Shown here: piece after piece, positions 34,633 to 42,371 of the stretch
Layout: each line of letters opens with the position of its first letter
How positions within the stretch are numbered: position 1 is the stretch's first letter
DNA from: an uncultured Prevotella sp.
GTDB lineage: Bacteria; Bacteroidota; Bacteroidia; Bacteroidales; Bacteroidaceae
Assembly: GCA_900539625.1 (NCBI GenBank)
Contig: UQCW01000004.1
Coordinates: 1 to 64,000 of the forward strand
Direction of reading: 5' to 3'
DNA: 64,000 nucleotides
Notes under the pieces: generated by a model
The model's database searches: none
What the model was told of the DNA's origin: nothing
Seen by the model: the letters and a program-made list of their open reading frames with translations, nothing else
Translations under genes and position numbers: made by a program

Positions 34633-34842
34633 ATGAAAGACAAAGAGATTACATACAAAGATCATGTGCCGCGCGACGTGAGTTGGATGTTTTTCAACCG
34701 ACGCATCCAGCAGGAAGCCATGAAGCCCCATGTGCCGCTATTGGAACGCCTTGGGTTCTTGGGAATTTATTCCAACAATCTTGACGAATTTTTTCGTGTC
34801 AGAGTCGCTCTCCTTAATCAATATCCCGTTGATGAAAAGTAA
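34633..34842 (+). pseudogene. ppk1: N-terminal fragment of polyphosphate kinase
   Basis: 69 codons from the ATG at 34633, ending in TAA. VPRDVSWMFFNRRIQQEA, then PLLERLGFLGIYSNNLDEFFRVRV, is the start of the Ppk1 N-terminal domain, normally followed by more than 600 further residues. Nothing resembling the rest (the catalytic His domains) follows: a 22-bp dyad array begins about 70 bp later. The gene has been cut by deletion or rearrangement, and the surviving part cannot be a kinase. An earlier GTG-started frame from 34546 adds no family sequence. Confidence 0.85.
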
Positions 34843-34911
34843 ATAAGGAATAGGTTAAAGGGTTTTCTTCGGTTCTCTTGGTTTTCAACGGATTTTGTTG
34901 TTCTATCCCTA

Positions 34912-35039
34912 TACTTGTCAGCGCACGCGGATTGAGACGCATTCGCACCTGGGTCGAGATACGCTCGCGTCTGGGTCGAGATTCGGTCGTGTCTGGGACG
35001 AGATACGCTCGCACGCGGGACGGTGTGCGCCGAAAAGTA
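34912..35039 (-). repeat. 22-bp dyad-repeat array, copy 2, with inverted ends
   Basis: Three full 22-bp units (34946-35011) with partial units on each side; dyads include AGATACGCTCGCGTCT and AGATTCGGTCGTGTCT, spaced by GGGTCG or GGGACG. The array is oriented opposite to those at 5669 and 57101. The ends are the best-preserved inverted repeat of the three: TACTTGTCAGCGCACGCGG (34912-34930) and, complemented, TACTTTTCGGCGCACACCG (35021-35039), 15 of 19 matching. It sits just after the ppk1 fragment. The rest of the 34843-35306 gap holds only the terminator below. Confidence 0.88.
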
Positions 35040-35233
35040 TTAGCGACGGGACTGGGAGATTGGATGGTTTACCGCGTATTGATGAGAAATTGATGTAGGG
35101 AAGTTGGAAAAAATGTAGTCTCTCAATGCCTGTGAGTGTGGATTGTATTATATAAAGTTTGCGCTGTGTGTGTGCTATGAGGCACGGATAACTTTTGTTT
35201 TATTTTGTTGTTTCTGTCTAAGCGGATGGAAAA

Positions 35234-35276
35234 AAGGAAACGACCGTAGATCAAGCAGTTCTACGATCGTTTCCTT
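35234..35276 (-). terminator. Rho-independent terminator of the xanthine permease gene
   Basis: GGAAACGACCGTAGA (35236-35250) pairs with TCTACGATCGTTTCC (35260-35274) with one mismatch; on the minus strand TTTTTTCC follows. Confidence 0.9.
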
Positions 35277-35306
35277 CTTGTATTTTGTTCTTGATTTTGG
35301 GCGTTG

Positions 35307-36677
35307 TTATTCCTTGATTCTGATGACAAGATTACAGAGAATTGCGGTCAGTCCTCCTGTGGTGATGCCTGATGAGAAGAGGTTTTTCAACGTCGTTGGC
35401 AATTGGCTCAAGATTTCTGGTACCAATTCCACGCTCAATCCGAGGCTGAAACTCAGGGCGATGACCAATGTGGCTTTTCTGTTGATTTCCTGCGAGGCGA
35501 TAATCTTGATGCCTGCAGCAGCAACGGTGCCGAACATGAGAAGCGTTGCTCCACCCAAGACGGGACCTGGCATCAGACTGAAGATTGTGCCGATGACAGG
35601 GAAGAGGCCGAGGATGATGAGCATCGCCGCAATGAAATAGCCGACGTAGCGACTGGCCACTCCCGTGAGCTGTATCATGCCGTTGTTTTGCGCGAAAATG
35701 CTGTTTGGGAAGCAGCAGAGGCAGCCTGATATCAAGGAGCCAACGCCGTCGCCCATGATGCCTCCCGACGCTCTTTTGACGAAGAGGGGGCCTTCGACGG
35801 GCTGGCCAGAGATGAGGGAATTGGCCGTGATGTCGCCGTAGGCTTCGATGGCTGTTATCATGTAGATAAGCGCGAGGCCAATGATGGCCGCGGGGTCGAA
35901 CTTCAATCCGTATTTAAAGGGGTGGGGGAGGTTGAGGAGCTTGTGTCCGCTGACAGAGGAAAAATCGACCATGCCCATGAGGTAGGCGGCGATGTAGCCG
36001 ATGGCCAGTCCAATTACGATGGAACTCATTCGCAGGTATCTGTTTGAACTGCGATTGAAGATGATGATGCTTACGAGGACAAGGGCTGCAAGGCCAACAA
36101 AGCGCAGGGATCCGAAGGTGTTGTTGGCAATTGCTTCCTGGCCGCCTCCGCAGGCTGTGATGCCCACTTTTATGAGGCTCATTCCAATCAGTGTTACGAC
36201 GATGCCTGAAACGAGGGGCGTGATGATGTGTTTGGTGTATTTCAACACGCGACTGATGGCTATTTCAACGCTGCTGCCGACGATGCAGGCACCGAAAACT
36301 GTTGCAAGGCCTCCTGAGAGTCCGGCCGAGATGATTGGGCCGATGAAGGAGAAACTTGTGCCTTGGATGCAGAGCAGTCCGCAGCCGACAGGACCTATGC
36401 GGCGGCATTGGATGAAGGTTGAAATACCAGAAGCAATCAGTGCGGTGGAGACCAGTGTGCTTGTGGTTTCAATGTCGGCTTGCAGGGCTCCCGCAATGAT
36501 GAGCGGAGGCGTGATGATGGCCACAAAAATGGCAAGCAGATGCTGCAAGGCGGCAAAAAGGGCTTCGCGAAGAGGTGGCCGGTCGTCAAGTCCGTAAATC
36601 AAACTGTTTTGGGGTGTTGTGTCGGGTATAGAAGTGGCGTTCGGCGTGGTGGCGGTGGAGTTTTTTGTGTTGCCCAT
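35307..36677 (-). CDS. NCS2-family xanthine/uracil permease
   Basis: 456 residues with about 12 to 14 hydrophobic segments. LREALFAALQHLLAIFVAIITPPLIIAGAL at the N-terminus, QGTSFSFIGP and the NCS2 signature-like region TAIEAYGDITANSLISG identify a nucleobase:cation symporter-2. The middle GDGVGSLISGCLCCFPNSIFAQNNGMIQLTGVASR fits XanP/PbuX. Xanthine is the likely substrate because the start codon directly abuts the stop of xpt (no intervening base), implying translational coupling. Inner membrane. Confidence 0.92.
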   Translation of the reverse strand: MGNTKNSTATTPNATSIPDTTPQNSLIYGLDDRPPLREALFAALQHLLAIFVAIITPPLIIAGALQADIETTSTLVSTALIASGISTFIQCRRIGPVGCGLLCIQGTSFSFIGPIISAGLSGGLATVFGACIVGSSVEIAISRVLKYTKHIITPLVSGIVVTLIGMSLIKVGITACGGGQEAIANNTFGSLRFVGLAALVLVSIIIFNRSSNRYLRMSSIVIGLAIGYIAAYLMGMVDFSSVSGHKLLNLPHPFKYGLKFDPAAIIGLALIYMITAIEAYGDITANSLISGQPVEGPLFVKRASGGIMGDGVGSLISGCLCCFPNSIFAQNNGMIQLTGVASRYVGYFIAAMLIILGLFPVIGTIFSLMPGPVLGGATLLMFGTVAAAGIKIIASQEINRKATLVIALSFSLGLSVELVPEILSQLPTTLKNLFSSGITTGGLTAILCNLVIRIKE

Positions 36678-37250
36678 TTAGTCTTCTTTTATTTTGATGG
36701 TGCAATTGTCGAGACTTTCAATGATGGCCAGCGATTCCACGTGTATGCCGAGTTTTCGGAGTTCATCGCCGCCATGCTGAAATTCCTTTTCAATGAGGAA
36801 TCCCATTCCAACGATTTCAGCTTCTGCTTGTTTGGCCAAATCGATGATACCTTTGGCGGCGTTGCCATTGGCCAGGAAGTCGTCGATGAAGAGGATCTTG
36901 TCGCCCTTTTTCAAATAATCGCTGCTGACACATACGCTGTAGGAGCGTTGCTTGGTGAAGGAATAGACAGAGGTGGAGAGCATATTTTCCATTGTGCTCG
37001 GCGTTTTTTTCTTTGCAAAGACAACGGGGAGCTCCAGCAGGTATCCCACCATGATGGCGGGGGCGATGCCGCTTGCTTCCACTGTGATGATTTTGTTGAT
37101 GTCTGTTGAAGCAAAGCGTCTGACAAATTCAACGGCCATTGACTTCATCAAGATGGGGTCCATCTGATGATTGATGAAGTTGTCGACTTTGAGGATGCCT
37201 CCTTCGAAGCATTTCCCGTCGCGTAGGATGCGTTCTTTAAGTGCCTTCAT
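36678..37250 (-). CDS. xpt: Xanthine phosphoribosyltransferase
   Basis: 190 residues, the length of B. subtilis Xpt. The PRPP-binding loop is ILFIDDFLANGNAAKGI; ITVEASGIAPAIMVGYLL and VFAKKKTPSTMENML are the other conserved loops. It turns xanthine and PRPP into XMP for purine salvage. The xanthine permease follows immediately. I looked upstream for a guanine-type riboswitch and saw none in the roughly 230 bp to tRNA-Tyr. Confidence 0.95.
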   Translation of the reverse strand: MKALKERILRDGKCFEGGILKVDNFINHQMDPILMKSMAVEFVRRFASTDINKIITVEASGIAPAIMVGYLLELPVVFAKKKTPSTMENMLSTSVYSFTKQRSYSVCVSSDYLKKGDKILFIDDFLANGNAAKGIIDLAKQAEAEIVGMGFLIEKEFQHGGDELRKLGIHVESLAIIESLDNCTIKIKED

Positions 37251-37438
37251 TGTGTTTTTATGTTTTCTTGTAATGTGTTTAGAGGTGTCCTAAGTTTTTT
37301 GCTTGGAAATTTGGGTGGCGCTGGTGTGCTTGTATGTTTCGGTGCGTCTGCCTGATGTGGGCAAGGAACTTTGCTGCATAGCTGTGTGCGCCTTCATTTC
37401 TCCTTCGGCGTAGCGGGGATTTTCGTGCCGGCGAGGAT

Positions 37439-37483
37439 AAAAAACAAAAGCGATGAAAGAACTTTATTCTATCATCGCTTTTG
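37439..37483 (-). terminator. Terminator of tRNA-Tyr
   Basis: CAAAAGCGATGA (37445-37456) pairs with TCATCGCTTTTG (37472-37483); on the minus strand TTTTTTATCC follows. It starts directly at the tRNA 3' end. Confidence 0.92.
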
Positions 37484-37566
37484 TGGGCAAAGATGGATTC
37501 GAACCACCGAAGGCGTAAGCCAGCAGATTTACAGTCTGCCCCATTTGGCCACTCTGGTATTTGCCC
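37484..37566 (-). tRNA. tRNA-Tyr (GTA)
   Basis: 83-nt class II tRNA. The acceptor GGGCAAA pairs with TTTGCCC, anticodon loop CTGTAAA gives GTA, a long variable arm (GCTGGCTTACGCC region) is present, and the T-arm is GGTGGTTCGAATCCATC. Discriminator A; no encoded CCA. Confidence 0.95.
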
Positions 37567-37585
37567 CTTTTTCTTTAAGACAGTG

Positions 37586-37616
37586 CAAAGTTACGCATTA
37601 TTTTTGTAACTGCCAA
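37586..37616 (-). promoter_or_regulatory. Promoter of tRNA-Tyr
   Basis: On the minus strand TTGG (37613-37616), 19 bp, then TAACTTTG (37586-37593), 20 bp before the tRNA. Its -33 part overlaps the end of ribH. Confidence 0.75.
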
Positions 37617-38089
37617 GCATAATCGACCATTTTTATTGCAGTGATTGCAAATTCTTTTCCCTTGTTGCCAAGTTTGCCGCCTGCTCTTTCTTCCGCCTGT
37701 TGGTGGTTGTTGACCGTGATGAGACCGAAAATTACTGGTTTTGAACCAGTTGCGTTCAGTTGGGCGAGTCCTTGGCTGGTTGCTTCGCAGATGTAGTCAA
37801 AATGTGGCGTGTCGCCGCGGATGACACATCCGATAGAGATGATTGCATCGACGTAGCCGTATTTTGCCATTTGTGCGGTGCCGTAAATCAATTCAAAGCT
37901 GCCAGGGACATGGCTAACGGTGATGTTGCTGCTTGCAACGCCGTTTTCTTCGAGTGTTTCGATGGCTCCTTGCAGCAGGCGTTCAGTGATGTCGCTGTTC
38001 CACTGGCTTACAACGATTCCGAAGCGCATGTTGGTCGTGTCGGGAATTGTTGTTATTTCGTTGAGGAGGTTAAAGTTCTGAGTTGACAT
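37598..38089 (-). CDS. ribH: 6,7-dimethyl-8-ribityllumazine synthase
   Basis: 163 residues from the ATG at 38089; the 16 extra upstream codons fall in the preceding terminator. Family motifs: VSQWNSDITERLLQGA, HVPGSFELIYGTAQM, ISIGCVIRGDTPHFDYICEA (with the catalytic His) and FGLITVNNHQQAEERAG. It makes lumazine, the penultimate riboflavin intermediate, as a capsid-like oligomer. It follows the TPR gene on the minus strand but is separated from it by a strong terminator. Confidence 0.96.
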   Translation of the reverse strand: MSTQNFNLLNEITTIPDTTNMRFGIVVSQWNSDITERLLQGAIETLEENGVASSNITVSHVPGSFELIYGTAQMAKYGYVDAIISIGCVIRGDTPHFDYICEATSQGLAQLNATGSKPVIFGLITVNNHQQAEERAGGKLGNKGKEFAITAIKMVDYAWQLQK

Positions 38090-38112
38090 GTTTCTGTTTT
38101 TGGGGGGATTGT

Positions 38113-38164
38113 GAAAAAAGCAGGTTCGGCGTGGCAATTATCGCGCAACAGAACCTGCTTTTTT
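38113..38164 (-). terminator. Rho-independent terminator between the TPR gene and ribH
   Basis: GAAAAAAGCAGGTTC pairs with GAACCTGCTTTTTT over 14 bp and reads into a T-run on the minus strand. It lies between the 277-residue TPR gene and ribH, so ribH expression depends on readthrough or a promoter not recognised. Confidence 0.88.
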
Positions 38165-38173
38165 ATTTATTCT

Positions 38174-39007
38174 TTATTTTGTTCTTTCGATGTATTTGTC
38201 AATTTCTGAGCTCATCATTCCCTGCTGGTTGAGGCCAAACTGCGGATATTCTTTTTTGACCTGCTCATAAAGGGCGTTTGCTTCTGCCTTTTTGCCAGTG
38301 TTCTCAAGCAATTTGCCTGCTTCGATGAGACACAGAGGGCTGAGGCTTTCGTTGGCCGCCTTGTCGGCTGCTTTCTTGAATGTCTCTATGGCTTTGTCGA
38401 TTTGCTTGTCGCAGGCATAGCAGTTTGCCAAAGCATACAAAGCCATCGGGCTGACACCGTTGTCGTTTTTAGGACTGAAGGCTTCGAGGTGTTTGATGGC
38501 GTCTTTATATTGTGCCATGTGGTAGTAGGCAACGCCTGCCAAATAGTTGGCCATGTTTGCAGCGTCTCCGCTGCCTTGCGAGATTTTGATGAATCCAGGG
38601 AATTTGCCTTCACCCTTGAGTGCCTTGTTATAGATGGCGTTGACTTGTGCTTGCTGTTCGTTGCGGAACTGCTTTACGAGAGTTGCAACGGAGTCGCTGG
38701 TGGCGGTTTCGGAAATCATTCCTTGGGACTTGAGCGCCTGAATGAGCATTGAGTCGGGCATGGCCTGTACTTGTGCGTTTTGGGCGTCATATTGTTGTGC
38801 TTGGTTGAGAAGCTCAATTCCAGCAGTGAGCTGTGTCTGTGCTTTCTCGTCAGCTGGTTTTACAACGAATTGCTTGTAAGCGAAGTATCCACCAACGAGC
38901 ACAATCAGTGCGACTGCTACGATGGTTCCTTTTTTGAGGAGCGGATTGTTCTTCAGGTTTTGTAAAGGTCCTGCTACCTTTGCTTCTTTGCTTGTTTGAT
39001 TACTCAT
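38174..39007 (-). CDS. Membrane-anchored TPR protein
   Basis: 277 residues. Cytosolic N-terminus, then one membrane helix (GTIVAVALIVLVGGYFAYK, about 27-45), then a periplasmic region with TPR-like repeats (YLAGVAYYHMAQYKDAIKHLE; ALANCYACDKQIDKAIETFK; EAGKLLENTGKKAEANALYE). The layout resembles YfgM-type proteins, which associate with the Sec translocon in proteobacteria; this parallel is only structural. Next to ribH in this phylum. Role unknown. Confidence 0.85.
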   Translation of the reverse strand: MSNQTSKEAKVAGPLQNLKNNPLLKKGTIVAVALIVLVGGYFAYKQFVVKPADEKAQTQLTAGIELLNQAQQYDAQNAQVQAMPDSMLIQALKSQGMISETATSDSVATLVKQFRNEQQAQVNAIYNKALKGEGKFPGFIKISQGSGDAANMANYLAGVAYYHMAQYKDAIKHLEAFSPKNDNGVSPMALYALANCYACDKQIDKAIETFKKAADKAANESLSPLCLIEAGKLLENTGKKAEANALYEQVKKEYPQFGLNQQGMMSSEIDKYIERTK

Positions 39008-39194
39008 GATATGTTTGTTTTTTGTTTTACGTGGGGGTGGAGGCCGGGTGCTTTTTGCTCGATCCTTTCTTCTTTCGGAAAAATGCTCTGAAGAACGTAT
39101 CGCGGTCTGCTCGTTCCTCTTTTTCGGTGCATGAATGGCTCAAAAATGTGGCACAAATTATACCATCATTTTTTTCGCCCATTTCTTAGCGTTG

Positions 39195-39202
39195 CAAAAA
39201 TA
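39195..39202 (-). promoter_or_regulatory. Candidate -7 box for the TPR gene in the 39008-39317 gap
   Basis: TATTTTTG on the minus strand, about 190 bp upstream of the TPR start. No clear -33 box. Nothing else was recognised in this 310-bp gap. Confidence 0.35.
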
Positions 39203-39317
39203 CGATTTTCCCCTTGATTAAGGAAATAAAACCATCATTTTTTCAGCATCAGCCTGTTGTAATGATTGACGGGCAGCTGCAAGGGGCAAATCCCCTGGGG
39301 AGGGAAGGTGGCATACC

Positions 39318-40367
39318 TTACACGTTGTTTGCTCCGCAGTTGGGGCATTTCCCGAGTTTGCGAAGTGGCTGTCCGCAGTTGCCGCATTGGTAGCGGTTGT
39401 TGTTTCTTGCTTTGAAAATCAGATAGAGGCTGAGTGCTACTGAAACGGGGTAAAGTATTGCGAAGGGGCACATGACGGCAAGCAGGGCGAAAACAATGGT
39501 GTTTTCAACAATGATGCGGCAGATGACAATGAGGAGCTGTCCTGGAGTTTCTGCATAGCGGCGCAGAGAATCGGCAACGGCGAGCGCCAGTACGACCAAA
39601 ATCCAGAACATGAGGATGAAGAGGTTGATGATGAACGGCTGTGTGGCACTTAGCGGATTGAGGCTTGGCTCGTAGTAGTATTCCACCCATGTTTCTGGTA
39701 TGAAATGCCAGATGCTCCTGTGGAGGACGATACTGTTGTTCAGAACGAAGAGGAAGGGAATGTAGAAGGCACTGCACATGGGGATGCGCCGAAATCGTTT
39801 CCTTTCCCGTATGCTTAAGATGACGGCTCCCGTTCCAGCAAACAACAGAATGGTTTTGAAGAGATGGCTTCCAAGTGCGTGGATGATTTTCGATATGGGG
39901 GTGTCGGGTACGACATTTTCCCTTAGTTTTGTTTCCTCAACCCATCCTGTTGTCGCGATGAAGTTGCCTGGAGATATGCTTGCTCCTTTTCCCACTGATT
40001 TTGCCGCGGCAATCTTGACCCAGATTCGCGGAGTGGAAGAGGTGGTGTCGTTCTTTATGTCTTCAATAATAATTGCGTCGTTTTTGCCGATGAGGATTGT
40101 CGAGTCGGCCGTGAAAATCAGTTGGGGCGCAAAAGGAGGGCGCGAGGCGATGCGCAGGCTGTCGGTCGCAATGAAATTGAAGCCCTTCCAATAGTGGTGT
40201 TTCTTTTGGAAATCTATGGAGTCGACCTTTTCTGCGTTTGTCGTCATCCAGTTGTCTTCTTCGTGTGCGTAGTTGCAGGACGAAAGCACGCATAGAACAA
40301 GAATGACATGCAGAATAAGCGTCTGGACAGTTCTCGTTTTGTGTTTCCTACATATTTCTTTCAGCAT
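39318..40367 (-). CDS. Multi-pass membrane protein with C-terminal zinc ribbon
   Basis: 349 residues. The N-terminus has a lipoprotein-like signal (TLILHVILVLCVLSSC). A periplasmic beta-rich domain (about 35-165, ending before SKIIHALGSHLF) is followed by four or five membrane helices. At the very C-terminus comes a zinc ribbon, CGNCGQPLRKLGKCPNCG. An N-terminal lipid anchor with a polytopic C-terminal half is unusual, so the first segment may instead be a plain signal peptide or membrane helix. Family not recognised. It starts 2 bp after the U32 gene and is surely co-transcribed with it. Confidence 0.7.
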   Translation of the reverse strand: MLKEICRKHKTRTVQTLILHVILVLCVLSSCNYAHEEDNWMTTNAEKVDSIDFQKKHHYWKGFNFIATDSLRIASRPPFAPQLIFTADSTILIGKNDAIIIEDIKNDTTSSTPRIWVKIAAAKSVGKGASISPGNFIATTGWVEETKLRENVVPDTPISKIIHALGSHLFKTILLFAGTGAVILSIRERKRFRRIPMCSAFYIPFLFVLNNSIVLHRSIWHFIPETWVEYYYEPSLNPLSATQPFIINLFILMFWILVVLALAVADSLRRYAETPGQLLIVICRIIVENTIVFALLAVMCPFAILYPVSVALSLYLIFKARNNNRYQCGNCGQPLRKLGKCPNCGANNV

Positions 40368-40369
40368 TC

Positions 40370-42214
40370 CTATTGGGCATAAATATTCATTTCACATTGT
40401 TTGCAGTTGAACTCCAGTTGGAATGTGTTTCCGTTTGCCGTTTTGAGAATGAGAGGCTCCTTCCATAAAGCGGGGTTGGGCTTGTGTTCCTTCTTGCAGG
40501 CGTTGAGTGCATAACGTATGCAGTATTTGCAAGTCATTACGTGCTTGAGTGAGGGCGGTTTGACCTCAAATGCCGGTTGTATTTCGGTGATGCCGTTGTT
40601 GCGGTAGAAGTTGGCGGCAAGTTTGTTTGACACGTTCCATCTATAGTCGATTGTCGTTGGCAACAGGTCAGCAATCAATTGTTTGTCGGAAATTGGGCGT
40701 CTGGAATCTCGGTGATGGTTTCTGAGGATTTGTTCTGTCAGAAGATCAACGCAGCTTCGCCTCATGTTGGCAAGTATGGATGAAGGGATAAAATAGTCTT
40801 CTTCAATGTTGATTGCCAGTTGTCGCAACCGAAAGGGCGTACCTCCCATCTTTTCGAGTTGTCGGCGAATGTTTTCCTTTTGCGGTTTGTTTGCCTTCTC
40901 ATGCTCGTGAGTGATTTCAACGCTTGCACGGCATTGGTTTTCGGCGGTCATTTCCAGTTTGAAACCATTGGGCGTCTCAGTGAAGACAGCGTCAGCTTCC
41001 ATGATTCGTTGTGCCGTTGTCTTTGAGAGAGTCTTGCTGAAACTGTTGTCGAAATTACGATAGAGCGTCATGCCGTTTTGGAGAAAACTGATGTTTTCAA
41101 CGCAGGCCATCGCTCCGTTTGCCTTTTCGATTCTGCAACCGCGCAACTGGTTGTTTGCGTCAAAGAAGCATAGTCCGTCTCCAGCGTTTATCGCTACTCC
41201 CGGTAGTAAATTAATTGTGAAGCATTGGCGGCGCTTGTCAATGGTGGCTATGGTGCCGATTTCCTCGCCCATCGATTTAGGGCTATCAATGTTTTGAAGG
41301 TCTTTGGTGCGGTTCCCGTCAATGAAATAGTTGGTGAATTTGCGGTTGAAGCTCTTGCAAACGTTGGGCTCAAATGTGATAGAGGACGTTCCGTATGAGG
41401 AGCGTTTGAATTGCCCAGGATGTTTGGTTATGATTTCGTCAATGATTCTGCGATAGTGTGCCGTTACGTTTTTCACGTAATCAACCTCTTTGAGTCTCCC
41501 TTCTATTTTAAAAGAAGAGATTCCTGCGAGCATCATGTCTTCGACCGAGGTAGTTCGGTTCATGTCGCGTAGTGACAGGAGATGTTTGTTTTTTGCCAGG
41601 ACTGTGCCATCAGCATTCAGAAGGTCGAACGACATGCGGCAGAATTGTGCGCACTCACCGCGGTTGGCAGAGCGGTTGAAGCAATGTTGTGAGGCATAGC
41701 ATTCACCGCTATAGCTCACGCATAGTGCACCGTGAATAAAGGCTTCCAGTGGCGTTTCCACTGCTTCGCTGATTTGGCGGATTTCGGATAGAGGTAGTTC
41801 TCTGGCCAGTACGATTTGGGAGAAACCGCATGCTTCAAGCAGGCGCACTTTCTCAACAGACCTATTATTCATCTGCGTCGAAGCGTGGAGCGCGATGGGG
41901 GGAAGGTTCATTTCGAGAAGGGCCATGTCTTGCACAATCAAGGCATCAACTCCAGCCTCATACAAATTCCATATTGTCTTCTCGGCTTCTTTCAGTTCGT
42001 TGTCGTAGAGGATGGTATTAAATGTGACATATACGCGTACCCCCAAAATATGCGCGAATTGGCATAGCGATGCGATGTCTTCTATGGAATTGGACGCTGC
42101 CACTCGGGCACCGAAATTCGGCCCGCCGATGTAGACGGCATCAGCGCCATGTTTGATGGCTTCTATTCCGCACTCAAGATTTTTTGCTGGTGATAAAAGT
42201 TCGACGTTGCGCAT
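40370..42214 (-). CDS. U32-family peptidase-like protein
   Basis: 614 residues from the ATG at 42214 (MRNVELLSPAKN); the open frame upstream lacks family similarity. The U32 domain shows AIKHGADAVYIGGPNFGARV, VYVTFNTILYDNEL, and the signature EAFIHGALCVSYSGECYASQ, then NRGECAQFCRM. Cysteine motifs in the C-terminal part (CKYCIRYALNACK; FNCKQCEMN) suggest a metal or iron-sulfur cluster. Relatives include E. coli RlhA, which acts in 23S rRNA C2501 hydroxylation, and collagenase-annotated proteins; the RNA-modification role is the more plausible for this long form. Confidence 0.88.
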   Translation of the reverse strand: MRNVELLSPAKNLECGIEAIKHGADAVYIGGPNFGARVAASNSIEDIASLCQFAHILGVRVYVTFNTILYDNELKEAEKTIWNLYEAGVDALIVQDMALLEMNLPPIALHASTQMNNRSVEKVRLLEACGFSQIVLARELPLSEIRQISEAVETPLEAFIHGALCVSYSGECYASQHCFNRSANRGECAQFCRMSFDLLNADGTVLAKNKHLLSLRDMNRTTSVEDMMLAGISSFKIEGRLKEVDYVKNVTAHYRRIIDEIITKHPGQFKRSSYGTSSITFEPNVCKSFNRKFTNYFIDGNRTKDLQNIDSPKSMGEEIGTIATIDKRRQCFTINLLPGVAINAGDGLCFFDANNQLRGCRIEKANGAMACVENISFLQNGMTLYRNFDNSFSKTLSKTTAQRIMEADAVFTETPNGFKLEMTAENQCRASVEITHEHEKANKPQKENIRRQLEKMGGTPFRLRQLAINIEEDYFIPSSILANMRRSCVDLLTEQILRNHHRDSRRPISDKQLIADLLPTTIDYRWNVSNKLAANFYRNNGITEIQPAFEVKPPSLKHVMTCKYCIRYALNACKKEHKPNPALWKEPLILKTANGNTFQLEFNCKQCEMNIYAQ

Positions 42215-42371
42215 AGTTGGTTTGTCTCTGTTGTTGACGGGAATAAATATGGAGTGTTCTGAAATATCTGACATCAGAACCATGGAAGTACTAAGGCGGA
42301 ATTTACCTGCTTGGATTTATGCTTCGTGTTTGAAATGTTTTTTGATAATACTGGTCTGAGCGTGATGCAGA

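Noticed and set aside
37251..37483. Purine riboswitch upstream of xpt
   Set aside because: Conserved aptamer loops could not be found by eye on the minus strand.
40370..42283. U32 protein starting at 42283
   Set aside because: Family similarity begins at MRNVELLSPAKN (42214); the earlier 23 codons are untypical.
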